Shown: one piece after another, positions 12,273-26,223 of the stretch | Layout: every line of letters starts with the position of its first letter | Numbering within the stretch: the first letter of the stretch is position 1 | NCBI GenBank assembly: GCA_028023455.1 | Contig: JAQFVV010012546.1 | Coordinates: forward strand, 331,501 to 395,500 | Reading direction: 5' to 3' | Source: Epiperipatus broadwayi | Lineage: Eukaryota > Onychophora > Udeonychophora > Euonychophora > Peripatidae | Length of the DNA: 64,000 bases | Position numbers and translations under genes: made by a program | The notes under the pieces: generated by a model | Told to the model about the DNA's origin: nothing | Seen by the model: only the letters and a program-made list of their open reading frames with translations | The model's database searches: none

Positions 12273-15200
12273 TGATTACACTATTTCAACCAGATAAAAA
12301 ATTTCAAAATCATACAAAGTTAAATTAAAATATTAACTTAATATTTTTTTAATTAATGTTAACAAATATTATTTCAAGTATAAAATTATATTAAATAAAG
12401 ATAAAATTTAATATAAATGGCATGAATGCATACACATATATTATTTTAATATATATAAATCTTTACTTTTATTTTTTAATTCAATTCAAAACTAATCATT
12501 TCTATAAATAGATATGTTCTATCCATAGGATAACTTTTAGTAATGGTGATATAAGTATTAACATTTTAGTTCAAAAGTGCTGCTCAATTTCAAATAAATA
12601 AATAACTTCGATGAAAAAAGACAAATAATGCCAATATTCATTTCAAGTGAGTTATTATTCTTCAAATGGCCCACCTCACACACACATTTAAATGTCTTCA
12701 TTATTGTAATGTTTTAATACAACGTAATATTAGTTTGAGTTAAATTGTTAAAAAAACCATAATATACTTTGATAATAATGAAATATGAAGTTATGATTTA
12801 TCATAGATTTTTTATTGCTTTGAGAATATTATCTTTTAAAAGAGTTTAGTTAAAATATTTTATTATCTGTATAATTATTAGAATAAAATTTTAATTTAAT
12901 ATCATAAAACTTTCTAAAGAAAAAATTGTATTATTTTTTGTTAATCTAAGCATATTCCAATTTACATAAAATAATAAAACAATAATTATTTCTCTTACAT
13001 CTTTTATTGATTACTATGTTAACCAAACTAAAAGGAAAATTTTCAAATATGGTTAGTCAAGCAAAAGAAAAATAAATAGTTAGTATTAAAATACAGAAAT
13101 ATTAGAGCTATATAAAATCCAATTTAAAATTGAGTTTCTTATATGTACTAATTACAAGGTTGTGGAATATATATATGACCTCAAAATAATTTGTGTTGAC
13201 AAATATAAATAATAATGTGTTATTATTTATCCAAAAAGTAATATTATGAAGAGGATTATTTGTCTCATTTTTGGTAAGTCTTTCTATAATTAGAAGGATA
13301 AAAAACAGTTATTTGATAGAATTTACTGCTGTAATCAATTCACTATTATCTAACTGTATTTATATCATTTGGCTCTAATCTTCAAATGGCTATTAAAATT
13401 CAAAGATTGTAATTATTCATATGTGCTTTTAATGCAGGTACCTTTATACTATTTCATTTGACTTTCTCAAAGAAAAAATTAAACAATGAAACTTAGTATT
13501 TTTGTTTTATTTTTTTATTTTTTTTTTGTAATGAAAATTATTGAAAGAATAGAAAATATATAACACTTAAGCTACTGCAATGTCTTGAAAAAAGTGTCAA
13601 TAGTCATTATCTGTGATATTTTATTATATTGTAAATTTAAAAAATAAAATAAATAAAAATATTTTAAAAATTATTTTTTTTTTTAATTTACTATTTTCTG
13701 AAAAATGATTAATAGAATCTGTGATGTTTAACTCTCTGGTGTTAATTTTGTAATTCATCATTTTCTTTGTTTTCCCATTCAAGATAGAATTTAAAATTAA
13801 ACTATTATTACTTATCAGAAAATAATAAATTTGATTACATTTGATAGATATTTTTGTTTACTACTGAAATAAATGTTCAAATTTTCTTTCTATAAATATT
13901 TTTTTAAAAAATGAGATTGTAATTAAAATAAAAAGATAAAATGTTATCATTTCTAGAAAGATTATTTTCATTTTATAAAATCAACAAAATCTTTATTATT
14001 TGTCTTTTTAAAAAAAATCTGAATGAATACTTATTTATTTCTCATATATCTTATGAAATATGCTTTAAAAGTTTAAAAATTTTCAATATTTATTGCAAAA
14101 TTACAATAATTTTATTCTCATTATTATAGATTGTTTACATAGCAAGCTAAGCTTCTAAATAGTTTTAGGGCAGATTTGCATAATCACTAACATAACATTT
14201 TATTTTCAAAAATAAAGTATTTCCATTTAAAATAAATTATTAATAATTCATATTTTTGATTTTTAATAAATTTAGTATAAATTATTGTATAAAAATATTT
14301 TGAATTGTAATAAATTTGCAAATAAATTTTGACATCAAAAACCTGTCATAATACAATAGAGGGACTTGCCAGGTTGAAGCTAAATTCTCTTATTTGAGGA
14401 ATTTTTTGATTTTCTTGCCACCCATGGATTTTTTTAAGTAAAATTTTATATTATGATAGACATATTACAGTATAAAGCTTGTGTAAATTTTCACTAAGGA
14501 GTGAATTAATGAAAAACTGAAATAATTTGTATAAAAATTAAATACAGTTAAAAACATGATATGAGAGAAAGAATATGGAATAAAAAAGAATGACACTGGG
14601 AAATGATTAATATAATCTGAATTCTAATATAGCCCAATCATCGATCACCATTTTTATAATGGGATAATAATTTTACTCTTTTAATTAATATCCCAATAAA
14701 TTTGGGAGACATTTTGTAATGCAAATAAAATTTTGAATATGGAATGAGAATATAAAAATTTTAGTATGTCTCAGAATTGAGTCATCATTCATTATATTAT
14801 AAATCTAGCCTAAATGTGGAATGCCATTTTGTAACAGCCCTAAAGTTGATATGGCATTTTATAATAATCACCAATTGTACATGATCATCATTGGCCAACT
14901 TTGGGTAGCTATTTTATGACAATAATAATGAATTTTTTATCCCACTATTTCTCTTTTGGTTTGGCCAGCATTTTTCATGATATAAAAAAAATTCCTTAAA
15001 AGGTTTTTTTTTAATACAACCATCTATTATTGACCCAAAATGAAAATAAAAGACAATAAAGAAATGCCATTGTGGTTTGAATATTGTTTATAACAGAGCA
15101 ACACATGCATCAATAAATAATAATTATGTGATAACCTGTGTAAAATTATTTAGCTCCTTATTGGTCACCCTATGCAATAACAATATTTCCAATATATAAT

Positions 15201-15949
15201 TATTTAGATAATCTATTACATAAAATTAAAATACTAATGACAATACTTATTAAAACCTAATTTATTCAGATAGCATTTAAAACAACAGAAAGCAAACAAG
15301 ATCATTACCTCAGATATCATCAAGTCTATTCACTATCCCAAAATAAACAATAATTAGTAAAATCATATATCATTGTCCTAAACAATGGCATATGTATAAG
15401 ATATATATCTAATTTATAATTGAATGAAACTAAATTCAAATCAATGAATAACTAAGTTCTGATATACTTTATTAATCTTTAACTGCTAATTATATTATTG
15501 GCCTGAATGAGTTAAAAATCAAGACTTTTAATTGGCCAAGACAAAGTCAATTGTCAAAATATATTCAACCTTTTAATATCATATTCACTTTAGATTCATT
15601 TGTAAAAAGTATATTAATAATTTGTCAGGTTATGAAAGTGAATGAAAGTTCTTTCAAAAATAAATTTATATTTGTTTATTGTAGAATCATTTCATAATGG
15701 CAAAATTAAAAGCTAAACTTAGTAATGAATAAAAAGAGTTTGCTGACGTAAATGTTTTTTTTTTTAGTTTTATGTTACGAAAAAGTAAATATTTTTTTTT
15801 GCTAAAATCCTAAATATTTTTACTAAAATCTTAAATATTTTTTTTAAATAATTTTGGTTTTAGCATTATTTTACTTATATATTCATAATTTCTCAAAAAA
15901 TACTTTATAATTGTCTAAAAACATTTATTTATCAGTTTCGAATTGAAAA

Positions 15950-16215
15950 TCTTAGCGTTCTTCTTTGATTAGGTGGTTTCTTTGTCCTTGCCAGCCAATC
16001 AGAATGTCTTTGATGGCTGAGAGCCAATCACCGACAAGCTTTTTTATTTGTTTAGGTTAACTGACAGTTTTATTGATTTTTTAATTGTAAAATAATTCAG
16101 AAGATGGCAGCATCTTACAGAACTTTTAAAAACTAACAAATGACTGTAAAACGGCTATTCTAGCATTAAAAATAATGGAATTAGAGTGACGTCAATCGTC
16201 GATGAAAGGTCTCAT
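15950..16215. promoter_or_regulatory. Candidate regulatory island: two CCAAT boxes and a CRE palindrome
   Basis: This stretch is less AT-rich than its surroundings. It holds CCAAT at 15995-15999 and 16024-16028, both in the extended form AGCCAATCA and 29 bp apart, and a perfect TGACGTCA at 16187-16194 (the CREB/ATF palindrome). These are well-known promoter elements of animal genes. No TATA box or downstream gene is evident; the only ATG nearby (16104) opens a 10-codon frame. It could equally be a decayed repeat. Confidence 0.3.
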
Positions 16216-16240
16216 AAGCATCATCAGAAGAGTTAATCTA

Positions 16241-17730
16241 ATACTACTTAAAGTAATGTAAATTTATATTAACATTTAATGATATCTTTATTTAAATAAA
16301 CTAGTTCATATCATTTTGAGAGCATTTTATAAACCTACAGTATTTATAATGTTTAAATAAAATAAACCCTTACTCAGTTTGTATCTAATTTAATAAACTA
16401 TTAAAAATAATAACTTATCTTTACACTTCTTTATATCAATATACAATCATTGCCTAAGTTATATACTTCAAAATGAAATGACCAACAAGAATGTATTATA
16501 AACAAACCTATTAGATACTTTGCATTTATAGTATCCAATTATATCATTATACCAAATATATAGGAGGTCTCTATTGGATATTTAATGTATCATGATCAAC
16601 TAATTCTATACATTTATTTTAAATTTTCAGTTGATCAATATTTAAAATGGATTTTATAACAATTACTATATAAAATGATTATTGACAATTGTTCATGCCA
16701 AACATAGATATTAAGTTATAATAGTTAATAAAATTTACAATCCATCACAAAGAAGTTTAGAGATAATTAAGGCAGAACATTCTTACTAATGTCCAAATAA
16801 AATTTATTAAGATTTTATTAACTGGACAAGATAAGCAAGCTCTTAATAATTAACTGTGAACTAATGAAGTTATTTACATACCTAATATTGATTTTAGATA
16901 AACAAATATTTTAATGTAATGAAAATATAGAGTGTATATCTAAATAAGCTTAAATAATAATTGTGTAATAAAATGTACCTAATAGAGCCCTACTTCACTT
17001 ATCAATATTTATTTGAATTTAGGTTATAAATTTAGTTATCAATGAAAAGATGAAATTTTCCTTTACCTATATAGACCATTCATCTTATCTTGCATGCTTA
17101 TAAAACAATTTTATACAAATCTGTTAGATTTAAATTAACTTCAAATTTATGTAATGTTAATTAATAATGACAATAATGAAAAAAAATGACTACATGCATT
17201 AATTAAAATGGTAGCAAGTTAAAAAAAAATACAGACACTATTTCTTTCTTTTAAAACATAACAAATTTGACTATCTATTGCTATAATAATTTATGATAAA
17301 TAGTAGATAAACACATGTGATTCACAAAAGTGTTCAATACAAGACAATATACTATAAAACTGAAGGAGATGTTCCAAATGTTGTTTTCCAGAATTTAAAT
17401 AGAATATATATATATATATAATGACAAAAAAGTGATCAAATAGAATTGATTTTTATTTATTCATTAATATAATTTCTAAATAATTAAATTAATACAAAAA
17501 TCCATTGTATTTAAACCCATCTATATGAATATCCCTGAGTTAAATCTTGAATATATATTTTAAAAACACATTTGAAAACATTGGGTCATAAATTAATCTA
17601 TATCATCAGATAAGAGTTTAAAGAATAATAATAAAAATGAATCTCTCCAATCTTTTATTGTATGAATTAATATAGTAAAAATAATAAAAAAATATGTATA
17701 TGATTACATATACATATTATTTGATTCTAT
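16241..17730. other. AT-rich intergenic DNA, nothing recognised
   Basis: No coding or repeat signature other than a short (AT)n tract near 17405-17420. Confidence 0.6.
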
Positions 17731-17835
17731 ATTTTAAAAATAGAAATATGAACAAAACATACATTTTTTTAACAAAAGAAATTTACAAACAGATATCATA
17801 CCACATAGATGAACAATCTCATTTTTCCTTTTTAC

Positions 17836-17897
17836 CCACAGGTCAATCATAGCTTCTGGTTCCTTATTTCTGATGCCAATGCATGGAAACAATTTTC
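17836..17897 (-). CDS. Possible single internal coding exon of an unidentified spliced gene
   Basis: A 62-base stretch on the minus strand has clearly higher GC than its surroundings and is flanked by splice signals. Upstream, a pyrimidine-rich run ends in CTTCCAG; downstream is TGG|GTAAAA. Between them the open frame reads KLFPCIGIRNKEPEAMIDLW without a stop, entering in phase 1 and leaving in phase 0. The frame stays open beyond the donor for about 60 bases, so the donor choice is uncertain. I do not recognise the protein; a faint resemblance to the PCIG region of SPRY-type domains is not enough for a call. No neighbouring exon is secure, although a second GC-richer island lies at 18365-18420. 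It may instead be a piece of an unrecognised transposon. Confidence 0.3.
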
Positions 17898-17916
17898 CTG
17901 GAAGTAGATAAGACAA

Positions 17917-20255
17917 GGATGAATAATAACAATCGATGATTTAAATTCAATTACTTTTGTTTTTAAATTCTGATATTTTTCTTTCAAGTATAAATATATG
18001 CAACCTTTTTAAAATAACAGATACTTGATTGATGCAAATTCTGCACATCATTGGCATTATTTTTTATATTGGTAATAATATAGGAAGAGAATTTTTTGTT
18101 GACAAAATTCAGTTACATCCAAATGAGTAAAATTGCTTGCATTTTTGCAAGTCAGTAAAGTGAAATTTCAATTGCTTAATATCACCTAGAAGTTGAATTA
18201 ATCTTGTAAAATTCACTAATCAGAAATATGACATCTATATATGCATCATGGGATTTATTATTGATTACAAATAAATAGATGAAATCCTAGATTTTAACAC
18301 AGGAATATTTTATAACTTATTTGCAATATGAAGAATATTGATGTGTTTTTTTAATAATACATATTGCCACTTCCCCCAGAATTTCATCAACAAACTGCCC
18401 CAATTGAATGGGAAGACAGTTAAATTTTTTACTCTCCCATGGTTTTAGAAATTAATTACTTTAAAAAAATAATATTGATAATTTTTAAAGATGACTATAA
18501 AAGCATCCATACTAAGCAACAATAAAATTTTTAATAACTTTAATTGAAGCATTGCTGTTCTATATATAATGTATCTTTGCTGACATCAATTTTGTTAAGA
18601 CAACTGTTAAATATAACTCAATGATAACTCTATGGTTTAATAAAATTTACCATACAGTAAAAAAAAATCCGTTTTACAATTTCAATATTATTTTTCATTT
18701 TCAATCAATAATACAGAATTTACATAATATTTTCTATATCTTCTAATGAATATACATTTTTAACATATATCTTTAATAATATATTCAAATAAACAAAATA
18801 CATAAATAAGCATATTTAAAATGTGGAATAATTTGATTTACTAATGACTAAGTTGCTGTGGTGAATGTAGTAACAGAAATTGAAATAGTTATTTTCTCAT
18901 ATTTATTTATCTATTCACTTATTTATATTTGCCTTAAAATTGATCATAACCAATTTATGATTTGATGCTAATATTAAAAATAAATATTTAAAATATTATG
19001 TTACCATTGTTATCTAGTTCACATTTATACTTCAACACCTCCATTATCCACAGATCAAGTGAAATGAAATTAAATAAAATCAATAAACTTCTTTATTTTA
19101 TTTTTTTTTAATATTGTGATATACAGCTCTAATCTGGGCAGGTACAATATATTAATTTAAATTTGTGAAATGTTTTTATGTTATATAATAAAATTATAAC
19201 ACAATTTCTGATTTTCAAAAATTTTTATTCATACATAAAATTTGAGTATATTTATAAATTTAATATATTACATTAGTGCCACATATATTTTTTACTTTAT
19301 TTTTAAATTAAATAGAAAAGTAGAGTAATAGATTATAATGCAATGTAGTGTTATTGATTGAGTTTATTTGGCTACATGCTAATGTTTATTTTGCCATTTC
19401 TGTTTTATTTAATGTGAGTATGATAAAATTATTTTATTAATAATAACAAAGTATAGTAAAATATTTATTATGTTGACAAATATGATAAATATCATTATAA
19501 ATAACTTATATTTATAATGATGTACATTATTTAAATAAAATTGCAATTTAATTAATAATCTGAAATTTATTTCAGATTTCTTAAGATCATTCTTTAGATA
19601 GTCAGATCTTAATTAACTTAACAGTCAATCATATTATTAATTGCTAATTTTGTAACTAGATTTTACACAGAAAATAAAGAAGATAGAATAAATAATAAAA
19701 CTTTTTACTCATTAGGCAGAACTGAAAAGCATTGTCTTCTCTTTAGCATTTCTTAACAGAGAGACAATTGTAAGTGATTGATTTTTTAAAATACGTTTTA
19801 TTTTTACCTATAATACATAAAAAAGCATAATTAGATAAAATGTAAACAATTACTAAATGTTATGCAGTTTTGCTTTAAAAAATATGTCATATTTTTTCTC
19901 ATAATAATGTTTTATTTTTTTTGTTCAACCAATATTAAATTAATTAATTTTGTCATACATCTTTATTAAATATAATACTATCTTTTGAGAATGAGCATTA
20001 TTTACAATTTTTTATTATTATCATTATTATATATGATTGTAATGCATCATTTTGGATTTATTTTATCATAATTTTTAAGATTAATGTGTGATTATCAGTA
20101 TTTACTTAGGCATTAAGTTGCTCCTGACCATAATAATTTAAATTTTTAATGATTATGCAAGAATGTATTTTTTCTATATTATACACTTAGTTATTCTGAA
20201 CTTTATTAAAATTAAAAAAAACATTCTTAAAAGCCTATTGTATATTTGATATCAG
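17917..20255. other. AT-rich intergenic DNA with one GC-richer island
   Basis: The only standout is 18365-18420, open on both strands and holding splice-acceptor-like CCCCCAG (plus) and GGGGCAG (minus). No gene is assigned. Confidence 0.5.
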
Positions 20256-20272
20256 CACTACTACTACCATTA

Positions 20273-20326
<54 letters not shown>

Positions 20327-20367
20327 CACTACTACTACCACTACTACTACCACTACTACTACTACTG

Positions 20368-20406
<39 letters not shown>

Positions 20407-20445
20407 TTTTTATTATTATATTATTATTATTCTACTACTACTACT
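20256..20445. repeat. (CTA)n trinucleotide microsatellite, interrupted
   Basis: ACTACTACT tract with scattered CCA and TAA interruptions to about 20406, then ATT-rich units and a second short CTA block at 20432-20445. Confidence 0.95.
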
Positions 20446-23400
20446 TTATGGGCAGCAGAATGCATGGTAATTTTTGTTATAATTATACTATCCTTAGCAA
20501 ATAAATTAAATCTTCAAATTCTTAAATATTCTAAGTCATGTTGTCAACTAAGATAAATCTGAAAATACAAAATAAGTCATGCTAATTTTCTTAAGATAAA
20601 AATTATTTACATAAATTTAAAATTCTTGATAAGGCCATAACCTGAATAATTTTCAGGAGTTTTAACAATTGTTTTTTCTATATAATTAAACAACAGGCAA
20701 AATAGCATTGCCTTTCAATTATTAGTCAAAAATGGATAACTATTTCTTATTAGCGAGAGAAATAAAATAAGAATGGAAAATACTAAAATTTTCATCCAAC
20801 AGAAATTAGAAAACCTGATAAATAATGTCCAAAATAGCCTCATTTATTAACGAAGTACTTCATAAGCTTTTGTTAAAGAGCATTTGTGCTTAACAGTTAT
20901 CATACTAAACTTTTATATGTGTCCAGATTTTATTACAATTATTAGGCATAATCTGACAACCTAGTAAGATTTATATATATAAAGAATATTTGATTATTCT
21001 AGAAAAACAATTTTTAAGTACAATATGGCTACCAAAATATTTTTGTGTAACTGCTAAATATTTTTTTGTAAATTTCAAAATATAAAATTTTATGCAATAA
21101 AATATTATGTATATTAAAATTTGATGAAAGTCATACAGTCAAAGTCCTTCTAAAACCCAATAATGTATATGGAATGACTGGTTTATTTCACAGTTACAAT
21201 CCCACTATACATAATACTATAAAACAATAAATCAAAACATCATATGAATCTCTCAATTTTTATTCTAACTATTCTACTCTTAAAACTATCTAATGCTAGT
21301 TATTTAACTTGCCGTAAGTGACACTGGAATAATTAAATTGAATAAGATATTATGAAATATTATTACTTTTAAATAAAATAAACACTAACCTTTTCATGTA
21401 TTTTTGGTTTAAAGAGCATCAAAGATTTGTCTCACCGTTATGTCTTTTTTCTCTAAATTGCTGATGTTTTTACTAGCTTTAAGTTAAAAAAAAAGCGACA
21501 TTTAAATTTGGGTACATGCAAGTCGTATTTTAATTTGATTAGTTTGAATAGACATTGTGGATATAACCTTTTTTTAAAAATGTATTAAAGAAATTAGTAC
21601 ATTTATCAATATTATTGTTAATAAAAATAGGATTGTGATATCACTAATTAAGTTTTATGGTCATCAAAAAAAAAAAAAAACCTTTTAAGAAGCTCTGCTC
21701 TAGAAATTTTATAAATAATTTAAATGTATACATTTTTCAACTTAAGATATTTAAAATTCTAATTATTTATTTATGTGTACGTTTCAAGAAATTACCATTG
21801 TAGTAACAAAATAAATAATGTTATTTAAATTACTGTACTATTATTTAAAAACAAAAAAACAAACATATTATCAGTGTTTATCGCAAAGACTTTTTCTTTT
21901 GTTTCCAATTGTCCCAAACAATTTTTGCAATTATTTTTTTTTTTTTAAAAAAAAAAGGATTTAGCATGAATAACATTTGATTAGATTTATAGAGAGATAA
22001 ATAAAGCTTTCAAAATATCCACACGACTTGATTTATCTGTTTCAGGATATGATACAGCGTTCATTGTTGTTTATTTCACCATCCAATTTTTTTCTTAAAA
22101 TTAAATTATAGCTTAACCAATGAAATTGTGCAAAATATAATCACAAATATTATGATCAACTGACTGATATTTTTAAATTATGATTTTTATTCTCGATATA
22201 TATAACAATTTTGTATTGTAAGCAGAATTTATGCAAATTTAATAATATACTATATATTATTAGCTTTTCGTTTATCAAACATTTTATCTTTTTTTGTCAG
22301 ATATTCTTCTCCATCACACACACATCCACGCACATGCGTCTGCGCGCATACGCATTACTTTTTAATGAGTACCTTTTTATCTTATTATTTGTTTATCATT
22401 TTTTTAAAAGACATTTTTTACTGTCTTCATTTGTCATCTAATTTTTTTTTTAGTCTAACAGTTTAAGTTTTTTTTTTTTCTGAATGACACATATGCGATA
22501 TTTACTTTTAATCTGATTTGAGTAAATTTTTTTTTTATATATGTGTTTGCATTTTTTTTCCAAATAACTGACCCATAGCCAATCGTGAAAAACATCCGAT
22601 ATTGGTCGATAAATGGGTGTCTTACTATTATTAGCTAGAAGGTAAAACAAAGATAAAAACACTCAAATCCTCATCATTCAACAATTGCTAATTCTTGTGA
22701 AAACTGCCTACTCGATGTTCTCTGTGAGGTGCTATTAGAGAAGCCTTTGCTCTATTGGTGGATTTTTATTTTTTACAATAGTTTTATAAATATATGCAAA
22801 CACAATCAAGTTTTAAAAAATGTGGGTTTGAAAAAAAAAACATTGTTTAAAAATGTTTTTTTTCTATAATTATATACTATCACAGTAAAACTGAGGTGCT
22901 ACAAAATGTTGTACCAGTAAAATAGTACCAATATGTGACTATCACTTGAAGTGGTCAATTTATCATTCGGTTATCCTATTCTATTGATGAAATATTCAAC
23001 ATGCCCTTGGACACAAAATTTAATAAACATTTATGCTTTGATAGTATGGATTCTGATAGAGAAAATAAACTTACTCAAAAACAAGATCATACAAACCTTA
23101 AAAAATGAAAAAAAAAAAACCATCAGAAAATCATAAACCGAACTAAACATTTAAAAAACCATGAAACATAATGTAAGGACATATTCTTAGCTACTACATA
23201 TAAATATACATGCAATAGTAGTAGTACACAGTAATATCAGATTTAAATAACTAAAGATTTTTATTAGGAATTAATCCACTGACTTTTACCCAACAGAAAA
23301 CCATTCATATCAAGCAAATAAAATTTGTATTAAGAGAATATTTTTATAAATAAAATTTTATAACTGAAGTTCAGTTTACTTGTCATTAGTTAATAGAAGG

Positions 23401-24580
23401 CAGCAGAACTTATTTTTAACATATTTAAAAAAATCTTTATAGTGTAAAGTTGAGCTGGATTCAATACTTTATGATATTTTTAAAGTTCAGACTAATAACA
23501 CAATAAAACAAAAATGTTAATGATTTGTTTTGAATTTACAGATAAAATAATCCAAACTTCCTCACTGATGAAAATCATTTTCAGAAAGTAATCTGCAAAT
23601 GATTATTGTAGAGTTTATAAATAGAATGAGTTAAATACATTGATAATAATTTGAATGTAGAAAGAAAAACCATGTAATATCGTATTGATAGAAGGGATCA
23701 TAAATTTGACAGTTATACATCAATCTGAAAAATGATGTACAATTGACCAAAAAAAGAGCACTAAAATTATAAAATCATATTCAAATTTTTAAAAATTACA
23801 TAAAAATAGGTAAAACATGTAGATATTCTCACTGAAATTATAAGTTTTGACAATTATTCTCTTTGTAGCAGGATTTACAGAATATTGCTGTAACATAAGT
23901 AGATCTATATTGTTAAAAATGTACAAATGTAATTAGTTATAAAATACATCAAATTAAAATTATTTTTAAAGGAAAATTGTGTTACTGCCTTCTCAAAATT
24001 ATTGAAATTAGCTGTTTATAATAAAAATAGAAGTTTAATAAAAACAATTATTATATTAAAATAATTGTAAATTAGCATTACCATTCAAAAGGGCATAAAG
24101 CTCTGAAGTATGTTATTAGTGACAAATTCATGCCTGTTTTATAAACACAGTATTTTTAATGTCATCATACTTAAAATAAAATGTAGTTGTTCACTGATAG
24201 TTTTAGCAAAGCTAAATAAGGATAAATAGATATATGTTAGAATAAATCAAAACTGGTAAAAGTACATCTATACTAAACTAATTATCACTCAATAGTTATA
24301 ATAATAATCATTGAAATAATAGAGCAATTTATTTTGCAGGTTAATGATAATTTCAATAATTTAGGAATGTACTCGGACTGTATTCCCTGGAAAATAAACT
24401 TTTGACAACATTTACTTATATTTTGAAAAGCTATAAAAGACAACCTTAGAATTTTATTAAAAAATACATAAATTATGTAAAAGTCAATGTATTGTGATTA
24501 GTCTGAATAAAGGAACTAATGTAAGATTAGGGACTCATAACATTAGTAATTTTAAAGAATACAATAGCATCAAAATACAA
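20446..24580. other. AT-rich intergenic DNA, no gene recognised
   Basis: Contains a CA/CG alternating purine-pyrimidine patch at 22314-22352 (potential Z-DNA), and T-run/A-run junctions near 21935-21957. Nothing coding recognised. Confidence 0.6.
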
Positions 24581-24582
24581 AT

Positions 24583-24584
<2 letters not shown>

Positions 24585-24616
<32 letters not shown>
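24585..24616. repeat. (AT)n microsatellite
   Basis: Uninterrupted AT repeat of about 16 units. Confidence 0.9.
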
Positions 24617-24619
<3 letters not shown>

Positions 24620-24631
24620 CTGTGGTTAATT

Positions 24632-24769
24632 ATTGGAATTAATGATGTTGTTGCTTCAAACGAATCATTGCTACTGAAATTTTGCTCAACATGAATGACT
24701 ATTACTAATACTTTATTTAGGCAGAAAAGTCACTATAAATAATAATGGATGCATCCATTCTTAAAACAA
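24632..24769 (+). pseudogene. RTE-type LINE endonuclease fragment, first copy
   Basis: About 138 bp, nearly identical to 26625-26771 in the same orientation. It reads FCST, then TITNTLF and WMHP in one frame with stops between. This matches the TNT...WMHPRSKH block that is typical of RTE/BovB-like endonucleases (often annotated in invertebrates as craniofacial development protein 2-like). It stops abruptly at 24769, where an inverted Tx1-like ORF1 begins. Confidence 0.65.
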
Positions 24770-26170
24770 ATAGATTATCTTCAGTTATATCTTCATCTGG
24801 CCATGCTTCAGTTATATATTTATCTGAGCATGCCTGTATGGAGGTGTCAGAACAGTTTTCTTCTATTCTGATGTTTTTAACTTGTCTATGTTATTTTGTT
24901 TTTGGGTGGACAACCTGTTTTTCTGTTTGCTTTCGGTATTTATTGGACAGTTTGTGGCAGGCATAGTATGATAGCCTGCATTATATCATCTGTTTTATTA
25001 TTTCAATTCTTGGTATTGTTTGTTGCTAGTGTTTTTCAACTGTTTTATTGATATCACTGTGTTCCTTTTGTTGTTTGTTTTATCTCTCAGTTCTATTTCA
25101 TCGCATATTTGTTGTGTATTTAATTTTGGTGGTTTACTGTTTTTTTCCTGTTGTTTTTTGTTTTATTTGTTCTCTAATTATTTTTCTATCAAATAGATCT
25201 ATCATTTCTTCTGTTTTATTTATATTTTCAGATATTTGTCCTTATAGTTGTTTTTTGTTTGATTTCTTTTGATTTTCTTCATTATTTACTTCTATTAGTT
25301 GGTTTACACTCTTTGTTGGTTGCAAATGGTTTTTGTCTATTTGATTTTCAGCGTTCTGTTTTAAATCACAATCAATGGCTAGATGCCCATGCTCTCTACA
25401 TTTAAAGCACTGTGGTGTGAGCCCTCTTATAAAATGTTGAGAATTGCCTGTTGATCAATAATTTGTGTGGAAATATTTTTTGGAATTATGTTGGCATGTA
25501 ATTTTATTTTAAAACTAAAGCTATTACTACAGACTGGGATGGGGGTATCAGTGAGATATATAGGTTTTAAATAGATTGTTTTTCCAAATGGCTGTTTCAT
25601 ATATTGGAAGTCTGTTATAGTGTATGCAAAATGTGTTTTTAATGATACCTGTAATGTAATTTTGTAGATTTTCATCAATGGTAATGAGAGCATAGTTTTC
25701 CAGTGTTTTAATTTTTGTTTGAAATCTGGCTTTCTGTTATTCATCAAAAAATTGTATTGCCAGATATATAGAATTTGGATGCTCTCCTATGCTAGAGATT
25801 GTGTCCCAGATTTCATTTTCCATTAGAACATAATATAGCAAGTTTCTGGGGAATTTATACAATGTTAGATTTCTGTCTGTTATGGCTATTATTAGTGATT
25901 TTTTTGAAAAAAAAATTGTTTAAGTATTGAAAAGTTTATTTGGTATTGTGCTATTAAAGCTTTTATTAATTATTTGCAACTTTTCCTGAGTCTAGTTGTT
26001 TAATGGAGGCTCTAGGTTGTTGTTACCTTGCAAATTTAGAGTGCCAATATCTATTTGCCTTGCTTTTTTAAATTTTGGTGTTTGTGGTGGAGTTTATTGT
26101 TTTGATAGCCGCTGGTTGCTTGCTGGTCAAATGTTTGCATAAGTTTTAACTTTTTCATGCATTGTTTGAG
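24770..26170 (-). pseudogene. Tx1-like LINE ORF1 fragment, decayed
   Basis: The minus strand resembles ORF1 of the LINE at 171-6267. In order (descending coordinates) it has a TYANI motif, the globular block (ITDRNLTLYKFPRNLLYY ... ENEIWDTISS), the LITI block, a Tyr/Pro-rich stretch, and a zinc knuckle CFKCREHGHLAIDC (CX2CX4HX4C) near 25375-25420. A Lys/Asn/Glu-rich tail and an acidic end (DEDITEDN) follow, down to 24770. Stops and at least two frameshifts break it; the longest open piece is 25427-25747. A stop lies within three codons of the nonsense codon of the first LINE, but not at the same codon, so the two arose independently. No ORF2 sequence is attached, so this is an internal fragment and not an ordinary 5'-truncated insertion. 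Confidence 0.75.
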
Positions 26171-26223
26171 CTAAAATATATTATAATTTATTTTGGTGAA
26201 TTTATATAAAGATTTAGATTAAT

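Larger units (their letters stand above)
11004..15934. other. AT-rich intergenic DNA with microsatellites only
   Basis: No gene recognised. The stretch holds a (GT)n tract at 12031-12050 and an (AT)n tract at 12248-12272. Between about 14640 and 15080 there is a loose, degenerate recurrence of units like GCCATTTTRTAAT, possibly an old tandem or interspersed repeat. Confidence 0.6.

Noticed and set aside
13941-14129. 62-residue frame (and similar AT-driven frames at 22211-22441, 22450-22662, 22951-23136, 32180-32374, 52606-52797, 56403-56594)
   Set aside because: Phe/Ile/Lys/Asn-rich composition expected from AT-rich DNA, no family resemblance, no splice or promoter context.
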